A stretch of DNA of 64,000 nucleotides from Oscheius dolichura (taxonomy: Eukaryota; Nematoda; Chromadorea; Rhabditida; Rhabditidae), in the NCBI GenBank assembly GCA_932521035.1, contig OW051492.1, forward strand, positions 8,680,001 to 8,744,000. Reading direction: 5' to 3'. Both the position numbers and the translations under genes were made by a program. Positions within the stretch are counted from its first letter, which is position 1, and each line of letters begins with the position of its first letter. This document shows positions 48,498 through 59,773 of the stretch, piece after piece. The notes under the pieces were generated by a model. It saw only the letters and a program-made list of their open reading frames with translations, was not told where the DNA came from and ran no database searches.

Positions 48498-49655
48498 CCT
48501 CTGAATCATCTCTATGAACTGACGGAAATGCTCAATAAAAAGCTTATCATAAGAACATTGTTGACACTTCCGCTACACACGGGTTGCAAGGGAGAGACGC
48601 GGGGATTGGAAAACGGGGCAAACTACAAACTTTTCGTTGTTATAGAACTCCTTTTCAAGTTGACTAACTTGGTAAAAAAATGGAAATCAGTAATTGTTAC
48701 CGTAAGACGACGAGGAAACCAAAATGGTCGGTGTTCCCAGAATTTTTCGTGAATGTGATTCGTAAATCTTCAAGTTTTTTGTTTGTGGATTCAAAATCCC
48801 TGTAATAGTCACCTTTGGTTAATAAGTGAAATTAACTCACAATCGTGAAATATCCGGAAAATCCAGGTGAGTTCAAAGTAACAGCCCCGCCGGAAATGCC
48901 AAAGACCGGGCTGATTGTCTACACAGTCTGATATGGTCGTGGAATCATTCCATCTCTCTAAAATTAGTCGGTGTCTTTTCATCACCCGTGTAGCACATTA
49001 AAATTGGATTTTGATAGGCCTGCTTGATATCATTCCCGATTTGTCCGTACATAAGAACTTCTGTACTCGGAGGTAAGCGTCTTTCGTGTCTTTTTGTTCT
49101 CTGTGATGTTGTTTCATTTTGTTCCTTTTAGGTTAACCACGTCTAAAGAAAATGAGGCGGCTGGCTCTTTTCCTTCTGTCGGCCAGGCGGCCGCCGGACG
49201 CGCCGGTCGGTGTGGGGCAACGTCCGTGTGCGGTTCTTTCCCGCTTTTGGAGAGGTTCTGAGCGCGTAGTGTGCTTCCGAGACGTGTAATTAGACTAAAT
49301 AGACGTAGAACTAAAAAGCAAAAGTGTTTGGCAGCGACGGGAGTCGAACCCACGACCTTTTGAGCGCGCGACCTGCAGAAGCGCATTGCGCCATTGGGGA
49401 CAGGCGCAGATAAAAACGACCATAACTCGCGACATTTAGCATTATACATTTTCATACTTTACAGGCTTACGTAGCTTTTCGAGCTCTATCGAATAACTCC
49501 ACTCCCATAGCTGAAGCTCCAAAAAAAGTATAGTCGAAAAAGAGCAGTAAAGAGCTCATTGTAACACTCTCAGCGCCTGAAACTTGGCGGCCCGGATCGC
49601 CACAAGCTGCTCTTTCGAATGACCCTACTCTCGACGGCTAATTCGAAAAAAACTT
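48498..49655. other. Intergenic segment with remains of an array promoter
   Basis: Contains the CGTACATAAGAACTTC block (49046-49061), nearly the same as the 60465 promoter of copy 4 but with no gene start behind it, and the tRNA-like sequence at 49330-49402. Together with the 3' relic at 49656 it marks a destroyed array copy whose body has been lost. The minus-strand open frame 49114-49455 runs through the tRNA-like sequence and is not a gene. Confidence 0.5.
49330..49402 (-). pseudogene. tRNA-derived sequence (minus strand)
   Basis: Read on the minus strand there is an A box (TGGCGCAATGCGC) and a perfect B box (GGGTTCGACTCCC), with a T stem GTGGG/CCCGT that pairs using G-T pairs. The 5' acceptor strand does not match the 3' strand (CGCTGCC), and the anticodon region is not a clean stem-loop. 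Likely a tRNA pseudogene or the head of a tRNA-derived SINE. Confidence 0.45.
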
Positions 49656-49876
49656 GGAGAAGGAGTACCTGCAACAACTACTTCCACTACGAGTACGATT
49701 ACCACTACTATCGCCACAACCACCGAGAAACAAACCACAACTACTACTGGACCAAGAAGCCGAAAAAGAACAAAACTACTCCAGGTCCTACAGCTCCTCC
49801 CAATTCTCAGAGGACTATGGCAGATGCCTGCTGGATGTTGGTTACTGTACTCTCAATATTCTTTTGTTTATTTTAA
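49656..49876 (+). pseudogene. 3' exon relic of a CUB-like array member
   Basis: Starts at the conserved GEGVP motif and continues ATTTSTTSTITTTIATTTEK, then loses frame. The second frame continues with KTTPGPTAPPNS and a hydrophobic tail (CWMLVTVLSIFFCLF) to a stop. AATAAA follows at about 49917. At least one frameshift is present within the stalk, and the CUB exons are missing. Confidence 0.7.
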
Positions 49877-50691
49877 TCAGTACTCATTCCGTGTCTTCTG
49901 AACGCATGTAAATGCTAATAAAATCCTCTGTGTATTTTCTTTTGTCAGAACTTGTTCAGGAGTACTGTAAGAGGTAAACAGCCCTTTTCATTATTGAAGA
50001 CTCTGCCTCTCACGTTGTCAAAAAAGTTATAATGTTTTCCGCGATCATTGTATCCGTTGACTGGTACCCTTCTAAAACAAAGCGTTGTCTTTTTTGTGTG
50101 TACCAAATGTAAAAACTACCATGAGATCACACTGATTCAGAAGTTTCTGATCGTCATTACATACGAGTTTTCGTGTTGATGATAAGGGCTGATCTGGCTT
50201 TTTTGTGCTCGAAAAGAGGGAGGTCCTTTCTCATTCCCGTCACGGAAAAGCAACTTTATTGCCCACAGACCTTTACCATTTTCGTTTGGTATAATTTTTT
50301 TCTCCTTTTTATCACCCTCGTAAAGCGACAAATTGAGTCTGATTCATAACTGTCTTGATCACTTGCACACAAGAACATTGCGTATGGAAAGATAAGCGGT
50401 TATCACATTGTATCTTTTTGTGCCGGTAGCTTCTGTTTCATTCAGCTCCTCAATAATTTAGCTACGCTGGTATAGCTAGTAGAATAGGGCTCTTTACAAC
50501 CCAAGAGTAGCTCCCAATCGCATTAAATGGTATGTCACCCAGTCGGAAGATCAGATATATTAACCTCAACGGAACGGGGACTTTATCACGTTCATTGCAT
50601 CCAGAGCCCGATATGGGTGCGGGGCCACGTCCCCTCTCTAAAATCGTCTAATCTTTCTTTTTTATCTTTCGTTGAATTGAGCAGGAATGGG

Positions 50692-50744
50692 GCTGATTCA
50701 TAGTATTCCTAGTTTCTCGTACTTGTGCACCTGAAGATAAGCAC
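50692..50744 (+). promoter_or_regulatory. Shared upstream block of the array (copy 2)
   Basis: GGCTGATTCA, then TCTCGTACTTG and AAGATAAGC (GATA site at 50736-50742), 80 bp before the ATG at 50816. Order and spacing follow the blocks at 54643 and 60445. Confidence 0.55.
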
Positions 50745-50815
50745 TCCTCGGTCTGTGTCATTTTGTTCCCATCAATCTTGTTCCGTCCAGTTCCATAAAA
50801 ACTCAACTATATAGA

Positions 50816-53667
50816 ATGAGACGTCTTCACTTATTGTTGCTGCTAATTCCATTCATAGCAGTGGAGGAGGGCCTCTCGCAACGGCCTCACCTAGACTGCC
50901 CGTCGAGTCCCAGAAACATGGCACAGGTGCATACCTGTTATTATCAATATTACTGGACCATAGGAAATAATTTCAACTGTTATGTAAATGTGAGTTATAG
51001 AAATATGGATAAGAAAGAAATAGGTTTAGTTTGTCGGGCCAGCTTCTTTTCTTTCAATGGAAATAACAAACATTGGCAAGGGCGACAGCGTTACCGTCGT
51101 TTCGCACAATTTTAGTATTAGGTAAGCGAGTAGTTTTTATATCTCAAACTTTGAAAAAAACTGCTTATTGTTAAAAAAACTTAATCCCCATTGGAAGTAT
51201 GAAGAGATGCCTCAAACCGACAGTAAGGAAGCCTCGGGGGCCCCTTTGCCTGATTGCGCGCACTGGTCCCGCAGCGATTCCGCTTTTTTTGCTACAATAC
51301 TTTTCATAGAAAAGGGGAAATTGGCTGAAACCTAGCTCATTCGATGCGGTTTTTATGCTGGTTCTGATAATCTTTTCGTTTTTTATGAAGCGGTCACTAT
51401 CCCGCCTAGGTCACGGAGAGTAAACTGCTGCTTTCAGGAGTAATTCTTCTTCACTTTCCATTCAACAATATTTCCAATCGAGTGCCGATAGCATTGTAAG
51501 CATTACCGTAACCTCATCGAATAAGTCAAAAATGAGTGGAATCTTCTTTCTTTGCCCTACTAAGGGTCAGTTTAAGCCGAAGTCTTCGAATTATGGTTGC
51601 TATCTTTTAAACTCTTCTCTCATTCCCGTCACCCAGGTTAATATATCCTCTGGTCAAGAAGGCCTCATCTTACAACGCATTTCGGCGAACAACGAGAAAG
51701 GAAGCAACCCGCCGGGAAAATGGGAAATCACTGCCGAATCGCAGGTTCTTTTTCATGTTATAGATTAGGAGATGGATATTTAGGTGGCTCTCATTGCTGC
51801 TGCAAACATTACTTATTGCCCAATGGAGACGTGCATGGAAATGATCTGGGCTTATGAAGGAATTGGAGAGGATGCCATCTTTATTGGAACGTAAGTTTTA
51901 AAAAAACAGAATTTATGAGCTTCGCTCTTGAGAATCAAAAATAGCGAAATATTCTTTTGACACTGTATATTAGATGTTTTCCAGAGCTGCCGACTTTAAA
52001 AACAGTCTCTACCTATCGAAAGGTAAAACAATGACTCTGTACTATGTAAGCTCCGGCGTGCAACAAAGAGATGTGCTTGATGCAACTTATTACATGGCTG
52101 TAATTGCGAACGAGGCCAAAAGTAAGCACTTCTTGTTTCCGAGTTCAATTTCTACAGATTTGGAGAAATGTTCAAAATTTGATGTGGTCTTCTATCCCCA
52201 GAATCGGCAAGATCGATACTACGTTACAATGAACACCACCGGTGAACCAGACACAGGAGGAGCCTGCTCTCGTCTAGTGGTCAACGATTGTGCAGGAATG
52301 TACCTGTGGAATGGTGCTCAGCGAAGTGTAAGTAGACGGCAATGGGTCTCGTTATTATCGGAGCACGCCTAAGCGTTTGTGTCTTAGCTGGGGTGTTTCT
52401 TCGTCGTTTTTGGAAATTAAAAGATGTACTTGGAGCACACGTCAAAACGATTCGCATGCTCAGTCTACCTGACGGAAAGCGCTGTAGGAGAACAAATGTG
52501 CAAAACACGCCGGAAATCAACGTTTGGACAGCGCCAGGATTTTCTGATAGGAGTTAGCGTTGAAATTAAGTTTGTTACGGTCATCCTGACGTCTTCTTCA
52601 CTTACGTTTTTGAATCACAAAAAATGACCAAGAAATAACCGAGCTAGAGGCACAAACATGGCTCACGCTAAAAAACGATCTCGTCCAAATTTGGGCGTTT
52701 CACCCACATACGCCCAATTGCCCTTTTTAGTAAGTTATTCGAAAAGATATTTACAGAATATTGACTTCTACGTCTATGCCAGAGCCCCACATTCGGATCC
52801 GTTTGGAGCCGGACTGATTCTTCAACAGTTTAGGTACTGTATTTTTTATGCTAATAAAAGTGAACAAAGCGCCTTACAATATCATTATTTAGCCGGCTAA
52901 CCATGAGCAAACTTCTTCCTCAAACGTTTCCCGGAACTGCTCGAACATTCTACTTGGCTCCCGGCTCACCTTTTTTGGATAATTCGGCTGTTTTGACATT
53001 TGGTGAAGTCGTGGGTGAGCTTTATTTCACTTTCTTCTTTATAACAGAGACAAATTTAGGTAGTACACAGCCGGATATAGGGCGTCAGGGATTTCTGATG
53101 ACAAATTTTTATCCGTTTAATTCGAGCGATATGGGTGTAGTACCATTAAACTTCTTCAACGTAAACTACTAAACTACAACTACTCTTATAATATTACGGT
53201 ATCAGTCAACAAGACTGATGCTCCATCAGGCTGGGAAGCCAGCTCCTCTCTGTCAATTTACGTCGACGATGTAGCTGTTCAAAAGTTAGTATATCCAAAT
53301 AAATACAAATTTTTTATTTAGCATGAACTTTGACGTCAATACGAATGTAGGAATTCCAATGACAGTTTACGTTAAAAAAGGTTCCACCTCTGAGGTGTTC
53401 TTCGATGGCGGGCAAGGACCGAACCGTGGGACCTTTGTTACTTATTTTATCGGGGAGGGAGTGCCTACTACAGCCACTCCTTCTACTATCGCTACGAGAA
53501 CAACCACGTCTACAACAACGACAACGACAACAACTACTGGAACTCCTACGACCACCACTACACGGAGGACAAATAGGCCGACAGATCCTCCTGAGAATCC
53601 TAAATCTACAGCAGATGTTTTCCTCCTTGTGGCTATTGTATTTCCCATGGTTCTTTCTCTGTTTTAA
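50816..53667 (+). CDS. CUB-like, Thr-rich, GPI-tail protein, array copy 2 (8-bp duplication frameshift)
   Basis: Exons: 50816-50989, 51030-51121, 51438-51744, 51784-51890, 51985-52121, 52158-52327, 52757-52833, 52893-53014, 53060-53284, 53322-53667. The signal peptide is MRRLHLLLLLIPFIAVEEG. Modules are as in the intact copy: CYYQYYWTIGNNFNC, then SKMSGIFFLCPT, MEMIWAYEGIGEDAIFIGT, FYVYARAPHSDP and GRQGFLMTNFYPFNSS. The stalk (ATRTTTSTTTTTTTTTGTP) and tail (DVFLLVAIVFPMVLSLF) end the protein. Two oddities: the intron that separates exons 3 and 4 in other copies is absent or read through in frame (51566 onward), and TAAACTAC is exactly duplicated at 53162-53177, shifting the frame to an immediate TAA. 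Removing eight bases would restore the exon phase. No canonical AATAAA follows the stop, unlike other copies. Confidence 0.8.
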
Positions 53668-53876
53668 TCCATAAACATTAAAACCATTTGTGTTAACCCC
53701 TGATGGAGACAACCCCAAAGACCAGGTTCATTGTACCCACCACTCTCTGTTGCCGCTTCATCTTTACAACCAGTCGTCATCTTCTTTTTATCTTCTAGTT
53801 TTTTATCTTTTAGTCGGTCGTTGCTCCGTGTCGTAGAATTCTTGATTGTCCGTAGTTGGAGACTTTTGTGCTCTTA

Positions 53877-53883
53877 GATAAGC
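53877..53883 (+). promoter_or_regulatory. GATA site upstream of the mini-gene
   Basis: TTAGATAAGCACC, 80 bp before ATG 53963, at the same distance as the GATAAG site of copy 2. The CTGATTCA and CGTACATAAG elements are not clear here; CTTGATTGTCCGTAG at 53841 may be a remnant. Confidence 0.4.
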
Positions 53884-53962
53884 ACCGCTCCCTCTCTCTA
53901 TCTTCACCGCTCCTGTGGTCGGACATTGTTTCATTCATCCAGAAAAGGTAGACAACAAAGAA

Positions 53963-54226
53963 ATGAGAGGACTTGTCATCGTTATTCTTCTATTCCTCTT
54001 CCTGGATGGAACATTCGGTAGAATCTGGCGGATTGGTGGATCTATTCCTAATGACGAAACAATTGTTACATATTACACCGGAGAAGACGTCCCCACTCCC
54101 AGAGCTTCAACCACGGTTTCTCCTACAACTACAGTACCAAGCGCTGTGGGACCTAGTGAAAAACCGTCGAAAGTTATGGTCTCGAGAGGAATTCTCAGGA
54201 TGATTGCATTTTTTATTGTTTTCTGA
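53963..54226 (+). CDS. Mini-member of the array: signal peptide fused directly to the tail region (87 aa)
   Basis: A single-exon frame starting at ATG 53963. MRGLVIVILLFLFLDGTFG is a clear signal peptide. It is followed at once by RIWRIGGSIPNDETIVTYYT and GEDVP, which align with VRIRLFGGSVPNRGTLVTYS and GEGVP in the last exon of the intact copy at 54811. Then come a short Thr/Ser/Pro segment (ASTTVSPTTTVPSAV) and a hydrophobic end (ILRMIAFFIVF). All CUB-like modules are absent. It keeps a GATA site 80 bp upstream and AATAAAGATCTTATCA at 54337, like the full-length genes. The frame is undamaged, so it may be a working small secreted or anchored peptide born by internal deletion. A relic is the alternative. 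Confidence 0.6.
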   Translation: MRGLVIVILLFLFLDGTFGRIWRIGGSIPNDETIVTYYTGEDVPTPRASTTVSPTTTVPSAVGPSEKPSKVMVSRGILRMIAFFIVF

Positions 54227-54642
54227 ACATTTCGTCTATTTGTTACTATTTACTGTTATTTTACCGGTGCTTCTTTCACTACTTTAATTTTATACATTTG
54301 TTCTTCTTTGTGATCTGAATGGACCCTGGAATTGCTAATAAAGATCTTATCAATGTACCTTCTTCCGCTGATCAAGGTTTCCAAACAAAAGGGGGGAACA
54401 AAGGCTATAGGCTAATGCCTGGGTTACGGTAGCTCGTACCAGCTTCATTTTCAGGAGATTTCAAGGTTTTGAGATGGTGAATCATTCCCCCTTGTTTAAG
54501 GTAGCAAACACAATAAGGTCTCCTAATCTATGATTTAATGAGCTGTATCATCAATCCAAAAGGCCAGGTACAGAGTAGGTGCCACCTCATCCCGTCCATA
54601 AGATTATCATTTGTGCGAAAGAAGAACACGGAGTTTGAATGG

Positions 54643-54699
54643 CTCTGATTCAGTTTGATTATTCGTACATAAAAGAGCGAGGGATACTGTCAGATAAGC
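54643..54699 (+). promoter_or_regulatory. Shared upstream block of the array (copy 3, intact gene)
   Basis: CTCTGATTCA (54643-54652), CGTACATAA (54664-54672) and CAGATAAGC (54693-54699), 112-168 bp before the ATG. All three parts match the block before copy 4 in order, with similar spacing. Confidence 0.6.
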
Positions 54700-54810
54700 A
54701 TTTCTTGTTCTCGGCCGATTCTCGTTGCATCGAGGCCTCCAACCCTTCTCGGACCAACTATTTTCCCTTATTGCTCCTATTTTTCAGGTTTGTTCAGTTC
54801 TACATAAGAA

Positions 54811-57800
54811 ATGAGACATCTTGCCCTCTCCTTTCTCCTTTTCCCCCTAATAGCCGGAGATTTTGGTCAGTTGTCCCCTTATTTCTCAAATGTCCTCCCA
54901 GACTGCCCGGCTTCGCCTTATTCTCTTTCTTCGTACTGTTATTATCAGTTTTACTCAACCGTTGGTGGAAATTATAGCTGCACAATCCAGGTAGAGCGTT
55001 CTAAAAGTTGACTAAAGGTTTATTTCAGTTCACAGGAGCAGTAAAAGGAGTGTTTCTTTCTCTGGAAATGCTTAATTTTGGAGAAGATGATCTAGTCGCC
55101 ATCTTTGGGAATGATGAGATCATCGGGTCAGAAAACGGTTTCCCAAAGAAAAATATTATTCTACAGTGATAGCGATACGCCGTACGTTTCCCTACAACAA
55201 TATTACCCCGATGGCGAAGTCTCTGTCCAGATCATCACGACAGATCAGTCAAAAATGGAGGGAATCTTCTTCGTTTGTCCATCAGATGGTAAGATAGAAA
55301 ATCCAATGGGCTGGGTTACTCGAACATCCTGCCTCGAGCTTACGGCAGAATGTTTCAACTGTCAGCTGTCAGTTGGTCCTACAGCGAATCTGAGCCGAGG
55401 AGTCGGGGCTAAAAATGATACTGCGTCGCTTCTAGTAGTTTTCGGCCGCAAGATAGCAGCTTATGGACAGCTACAGAAGAGCGGTAAAACATTACAATGG
55501 GAACAATATATTGAACCGTGTGGAGACCAATTCATACGCCGAAATCAAGCGGGGGGTTTCTTCACGGTAGAGCAGTCCAGCGGGAAGCTCAATACGTTCA
55601 CTACTTACCTTTTTATGTTTTTCACAGTTGCGACGATTCCCGTGACTCCAGTCAGCGTTCCCTACGGCCAAGAAGCCTTCATTCTACAACAGTTTTCTAA
55701 CCCTGCCAGTGGTTACCCGGGCAACTTGAAATTACCGATGAAATGGGAGGTCACCACCGACACCCAGGTTTGGATTTCCTCTATCTTTTTCTGAAACGTA
55801 GAGTTTAGGTAGCTCTCATCTCTGCGGCTAATACCACCTTCTGCCCTGCACGTGATTGTATGCAAATGATTTGGATCTATGACGGAATTGGAGAAAATGC
55901 CACCTTCATTGGAACGTAAGTAAAAAAACAGCCAAATATCCGCGTTTCTGCTCTTTAAAGGAACCGTCAGGGACCTTCCCCGAGTGTCCCCGTAAGCGTC
56001 GGCGCGCATTTTGAATTTTGAATTCGTCTACCGTTTTAGCTTGTTTATTCATTTTCTTTTGGCTAATATTATGCTATTTTTTGTAAATAAATGAAAGAAC
56101 ATCAATAAATTACTAAAAAATGTGTAAAAATAAGAAAAACAAGCTAAAACAGTGGATGAATTCAAATTCAAAATGCGCGCCGACGCTTACGGGGACACTC
56201 GGGGAAGGTCCCTGACGGTTCCTTTAAACAACACTTTCTAGAGCTGCTGATTTCCAAAACAAGCTATCCTTCTCTGAAGGCATGGCAACGACTCTCTATT
56301 TTGTCAGCTCCGACCTCGAAAGGTTCTCCGTAACTGATGCGACGAATTACATGGCTGTAATTGCCAATGAGGCTAGAAGTCCGCTCTCCTTGATTACTTA
56401 ATCACTTCCTTCGATTTTTCAGATTTGGAGAAGTGCGCCTCGTTTGATGTGGCCTTTTACACCCTTATCGATATCAGCAACATGTTTTTTTATGAATTTA
56501 CACTGAACGCTACAGGTACTGGCGGAGGAGCCTGCCTGACGGTCTTCAACCGCTGCTACAGTAGCTACAACTGTGATGGAGTTAACAGTGATGATGTTAT
56601 ACAAAAGGGGGTAAGTTTCCTTTTTTGACACGAGGGTTCCGGCTCCCATGCTCCAAAAAATTAGCTCGCTTTCGCAATTTCAGCTTTCAAAAAGTTGGAT
56701 ATCTGTTCAGACCTCCCCTTGCCCAACTAACGGCTACTAACGGGTCGGGTCATGTTGCTCCGTTTTTATTCGATAATTTCGCACGTTTCGGGCATTCTAC
56801 CTGCAGGTTTCGATCTGTTTGACAGTCCTATTCCGTACGAACCTTGTTTTGCTTTGTGGGGATAGTAACACCTCGTCTTCCAGAACTCCGAGCTCTATGT
56901 CTATGCTGGCGCCCCTCATCCAAATCCGGGAGAAGCTGGACTGGTCCTTCAGAATTACACGTATCGATCTTCTGTCTCGTTCACTTTTTTTTCCCTTTTA
57001 GCCAGCGCAACGCCAGGACTATGTCTCCCCAAATTATGGATGGCAATGCTCGGACATTTTATGTAGCCGACGATTCAGTCCATCTGACTTTTGAATACAC
57101 TGGATGTCAGTTCACTTTTTCTTGTTAATTTATCTCATTTTTTAGTCATTGAAAACCCTTATATTGGTCGCGAAGGATACATTATGACCCCGTTTTATCC
57201 ATTTAATTCAAGCGCTACAAATTCTATCGAGATTGACTTTGGCTATAACACGAATCCATATAACATCACGTTTACCGTCAAAACGACTTATGTTCCAGTG
57301 GGGGCGGAGGCTTACTTCGAGGTTCACATAGATGGAATGCTCGTTCAAAAGTAAGTCAGAAATTCCTAAAATAATGGATTGGAGAACGTGGGGTGCTGGG
57401 GCTTGGCCTGGCGCAATCCCGCCCGGTTCTACTAAACCCGGCCCTAGCCGTCTACAGTAGTAAATGAAACCATTTAGGATGCCCTTTGACATGAATACAA
57501 ATGTTGGCATCCCCATGATAACTGCTATTACGCAGCCATACAGTTACGTTCGAATCCGTCTTTTTGGCGGCTCTGTCCCTAATCGCGGCACCCTTGTCAC
57601 CTATTCCATTGGAGAAGGAGTCCCTTATACAACCACAACAAGACAACCTAGAACAATTTTTCCACCTAAAACATCAGCCACTTTAATTCGATCGACATCA
57701 ACAGAGGCATCGATAACTACAACAAGTACCGTCCCTCCTTCCCTTTCCACAACTAACACCCTTCCGCCCAAAACAACAACTACAGCAATTCGATTGACGT

Positions 57801-57991
57801 CAGAGAAGTCAACAGCGACAACAACGAAGACTAATCCTCCGTCCCTTTCACCACTTCAGGCGTCAACCGAGAAATCGACAACTACACCAAGTACGGACGC
57901 TCCATCCCTCTCCCCTCCTAACACAACTGCAGCAGGCTGTTTCTTTATGGTTACTGTATTCACATTGTTTGTTCATTTTTTATGTATATGA
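54811..57991 (+). CDS. CUB-like, Thr-rich, GPI-tail protein, array copy 3 (the intact one)
   Basis: Eleven exons: 54811-54990, 55029-55126, 55167-55288, 55628-55767, 55809-55915, 56242-56378, 56423-56610, 56884-56960, 57002-57105, 57146-57350, 57478-57991. Phases agree and give 623 residues. Signal peptide MRHLALSFLLFPLIAGDFG. Module 1 (about 32-133): CYYQFYSTVGGNYSC to SKMEGIFFVCPSD. Module 2 (about 134-261): SVPYGQEAFILQQF, MQMIWIYDGIGENATFIGT, YMAVIANEA. Module 3 (262-384): GGGACLTVFNRCY, LYVYAGAPHPNPGEAG, GNARTFYVA. Module 4 (385-502): GREGYIMTPFYPFNSS, YNITFTVKTTYVPVG, GGSVPNRGTLVTYSIGEGVP. The stalk (503-600) is Thr/Ser/Pro with repeated PPSLS and PPKT units, and the tail is CFFMVTVFTLFVHFLCI. 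The modules resemble CUB domains (YDG turn, FYPF start, alternating hydrophobic strands), but this is a pattern judgement. Intron 3 is open in frame; intron 5 holds a MITE. AATAAACATCTTATCA at 58025. Confidence 0.85.
55954..56228. mobile_element. MITE with arms of about 90 bp inside intron 5 of copy 3
   Basis: From TTTAAAGGAACCGTCAGGGA to its inverse TCCCTGACGGTTCCTTTAAA, each arm runs about 90 bp with only a few differences (for example TTTTGAATTTTGAATTCG against TTTTGAATTTGAATTCAT). A short AT-rich loop separates them, so the RNA could form a long hairpin within the pre-mRNA. No frame of its own. TTAA sits at both borders. A related end lies at 59737-59760 and another at 21190-21205. Confidence 0.9.
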
Positions 57992-59773
57992 AATAACTTC
58001 CTCTTTGTGGTCTGAAAACTGGAAAATAAACATCTTATCAGTAGAACAGTGGCTCTCCCTTATCAGGGCTTTTCAACGGAAGGGCGAAGGTACTAACTAC
58101 ACGAAGGGACGAGTTAATTCTCTTTGGAATAGTGGAGACCGACTTAAAATTGATAAATTTGGTTGATTATTGGAACAGTGGCAATTGCCAGTGATATAGT
58201 CGAACTCTAACGGATAGTCTCGAGGTTTTCGCATTGTCCTCTACTGTTTGCTCTCTTCCGTTAAAGGGTACTGTAAATAATTCCACTCTGCCATGTGGGT
58301 CCTGTGACGGAGACGACTTCCAACCTTTAACCTTGGAATATTCACTAGAGTGGGTAGTAAAACAGCACTTCCCATTATTCTACCACCAAGCGGATTCTCA
58401 TCTTGTTAGCTGCGGATTGATATGGAAGGGAATTTGGAGACAGGGATTACATTAACTGGTATAATTTTCCTGTTAGCCTCAGATTTTCACTATATAAGTT
58501 CGATTCAAACCTAGTTTATTCATCTGAGAAAATAGAAATCTTGGGCAAAACCACCATCTAGCCTAGGTGAATTAATTAGAAGAGTTATATGAAAAGGAAA
58601 AGCCCACCTATTCGACCTCCAACGGGAGTTTATCTTCGTAGGACCCTTTTATTTTGATAGCACTCCTTTCATTCTACAAATAGACCTACGCCTTACAAGA
58701 AAAGGGCCCCCCGTCCAGGCTGCAGCATACATATGTCATGAACGAAGACTCCAAAAAGGGAAATAGGCCTTTGAATCTGGTAGAGTAAACCGGGATGTTT
58801 ATTTAGAAGAAATACGGTAGACTACGGTATGCCTTGTATTACGAGTTGAATTTTTAACATTTATCCTCCCAGATCGGAGCAGCATAACGTACAAACTTTC
58901 TCGAAGCAAAGAAAGACTGGGAGTCAGTGAGAGACGGAACAAGGGATTCTTTTGATGAGAACGACTACTCTTCTTGATAATCTGGGTAACAGAACAGTAC
59001 GACTGTACGCGAGAAAGCTTTTTAACTCTCAGGAGATCATGTTACAAGACAGAAAACAAGGGAATACACGTTGACATTCTTCCCTGTATGCGATACTCCA
59101 ATTTCAGTGTTTCTAATACTTCTTTCTTTTGTAAGAGCAAGAGATGCAGCATATTATTAACATATCAGACAACTTGATGAGCACTTTTGAAAGCTACGCA
59201 AAGAAAACCATGTGTTACAACACCTCCTGCATTACGCTTTTGTCCAACGCCCAAAATATAACAGAAGAAGACAGCAGTAGGCCTTCAAACCGAAAATATG
59301 CTCACTACGATTTTAGTTTCATCTGTAAATGACGAAAATCTGAGAGGGGCGACTGAAAGTCCGCGTCCGTCCTTATCTCCATGTTCAAATCCTCTTATAA
59401 GGGGGCAACGTGATTTTTTTCAAGATCTTAAAACTAAATCAAAGGGCGAAACGCCTAATAATTGATCTATGACGAGAGTTCTCGGTGCATCGAAAACGGT
59501 TCGAAAATAGCTTTATTGCCTGTTTCTTCGTGATCAGGAGAAAACGGCGAATTTTTTAAGCCTATACCGGGGTAGTTTGCTAGATTTTTTGAGAGAGAAA
59601 AGGCGGAAAACGCTACATGATTCGTAAAATACGCACAAATGACTCCGAAACGAAAGGTTGGATAGAGAATAGGCCCCATATGGATTCAGTCGCTTGGAAC
59701 TGGATTGCTCAGGGTCAAATGATCACTTCCACTTGGTCCCTGACAGTTCCGTTAAATAAGGGTATTTTTTAAG
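57992..59773. other. Stretch without recognised gene between copy 3 and a relic
   Basis: Short open frames at 58216-58455, 58974-59177 and 59144-59332 have no signal peptide, splice structure or similarity to the array. A MITE end (GGTCCCTGACAGTTCCGTTAA, 59739-59759) lies directly before the relic at 59774. Possibly the lost 5' part of that copy was replaced by this sequence. Confidence 0.45.
59739..59759. mobile_element. Solo end of the TTTAAAGGAACCGTCAGGGACC-type MITE
   Basis: GGTCCCTGACAGTTCCGTTAA matches the right end of the element at 55954-56228 with one or two changes; no facing arm is found nearby. It abuts the surviving exon of the array relic. Confidence 0.6.

Noticed and set aside
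53314-53718. Minus-strand Cys/Arg-rich frames opposite Thr stalks (also 62935-63246 and 59926-60174)
   Set aside because: Mirror frames of ACN-rich stalk codons on the plus strand.
58974-59332. Two short open frames that could be a Cys-containing secreted peptide
   Set aside because: No signal peptide, no splice sites in phase and no similarity to neighbours.
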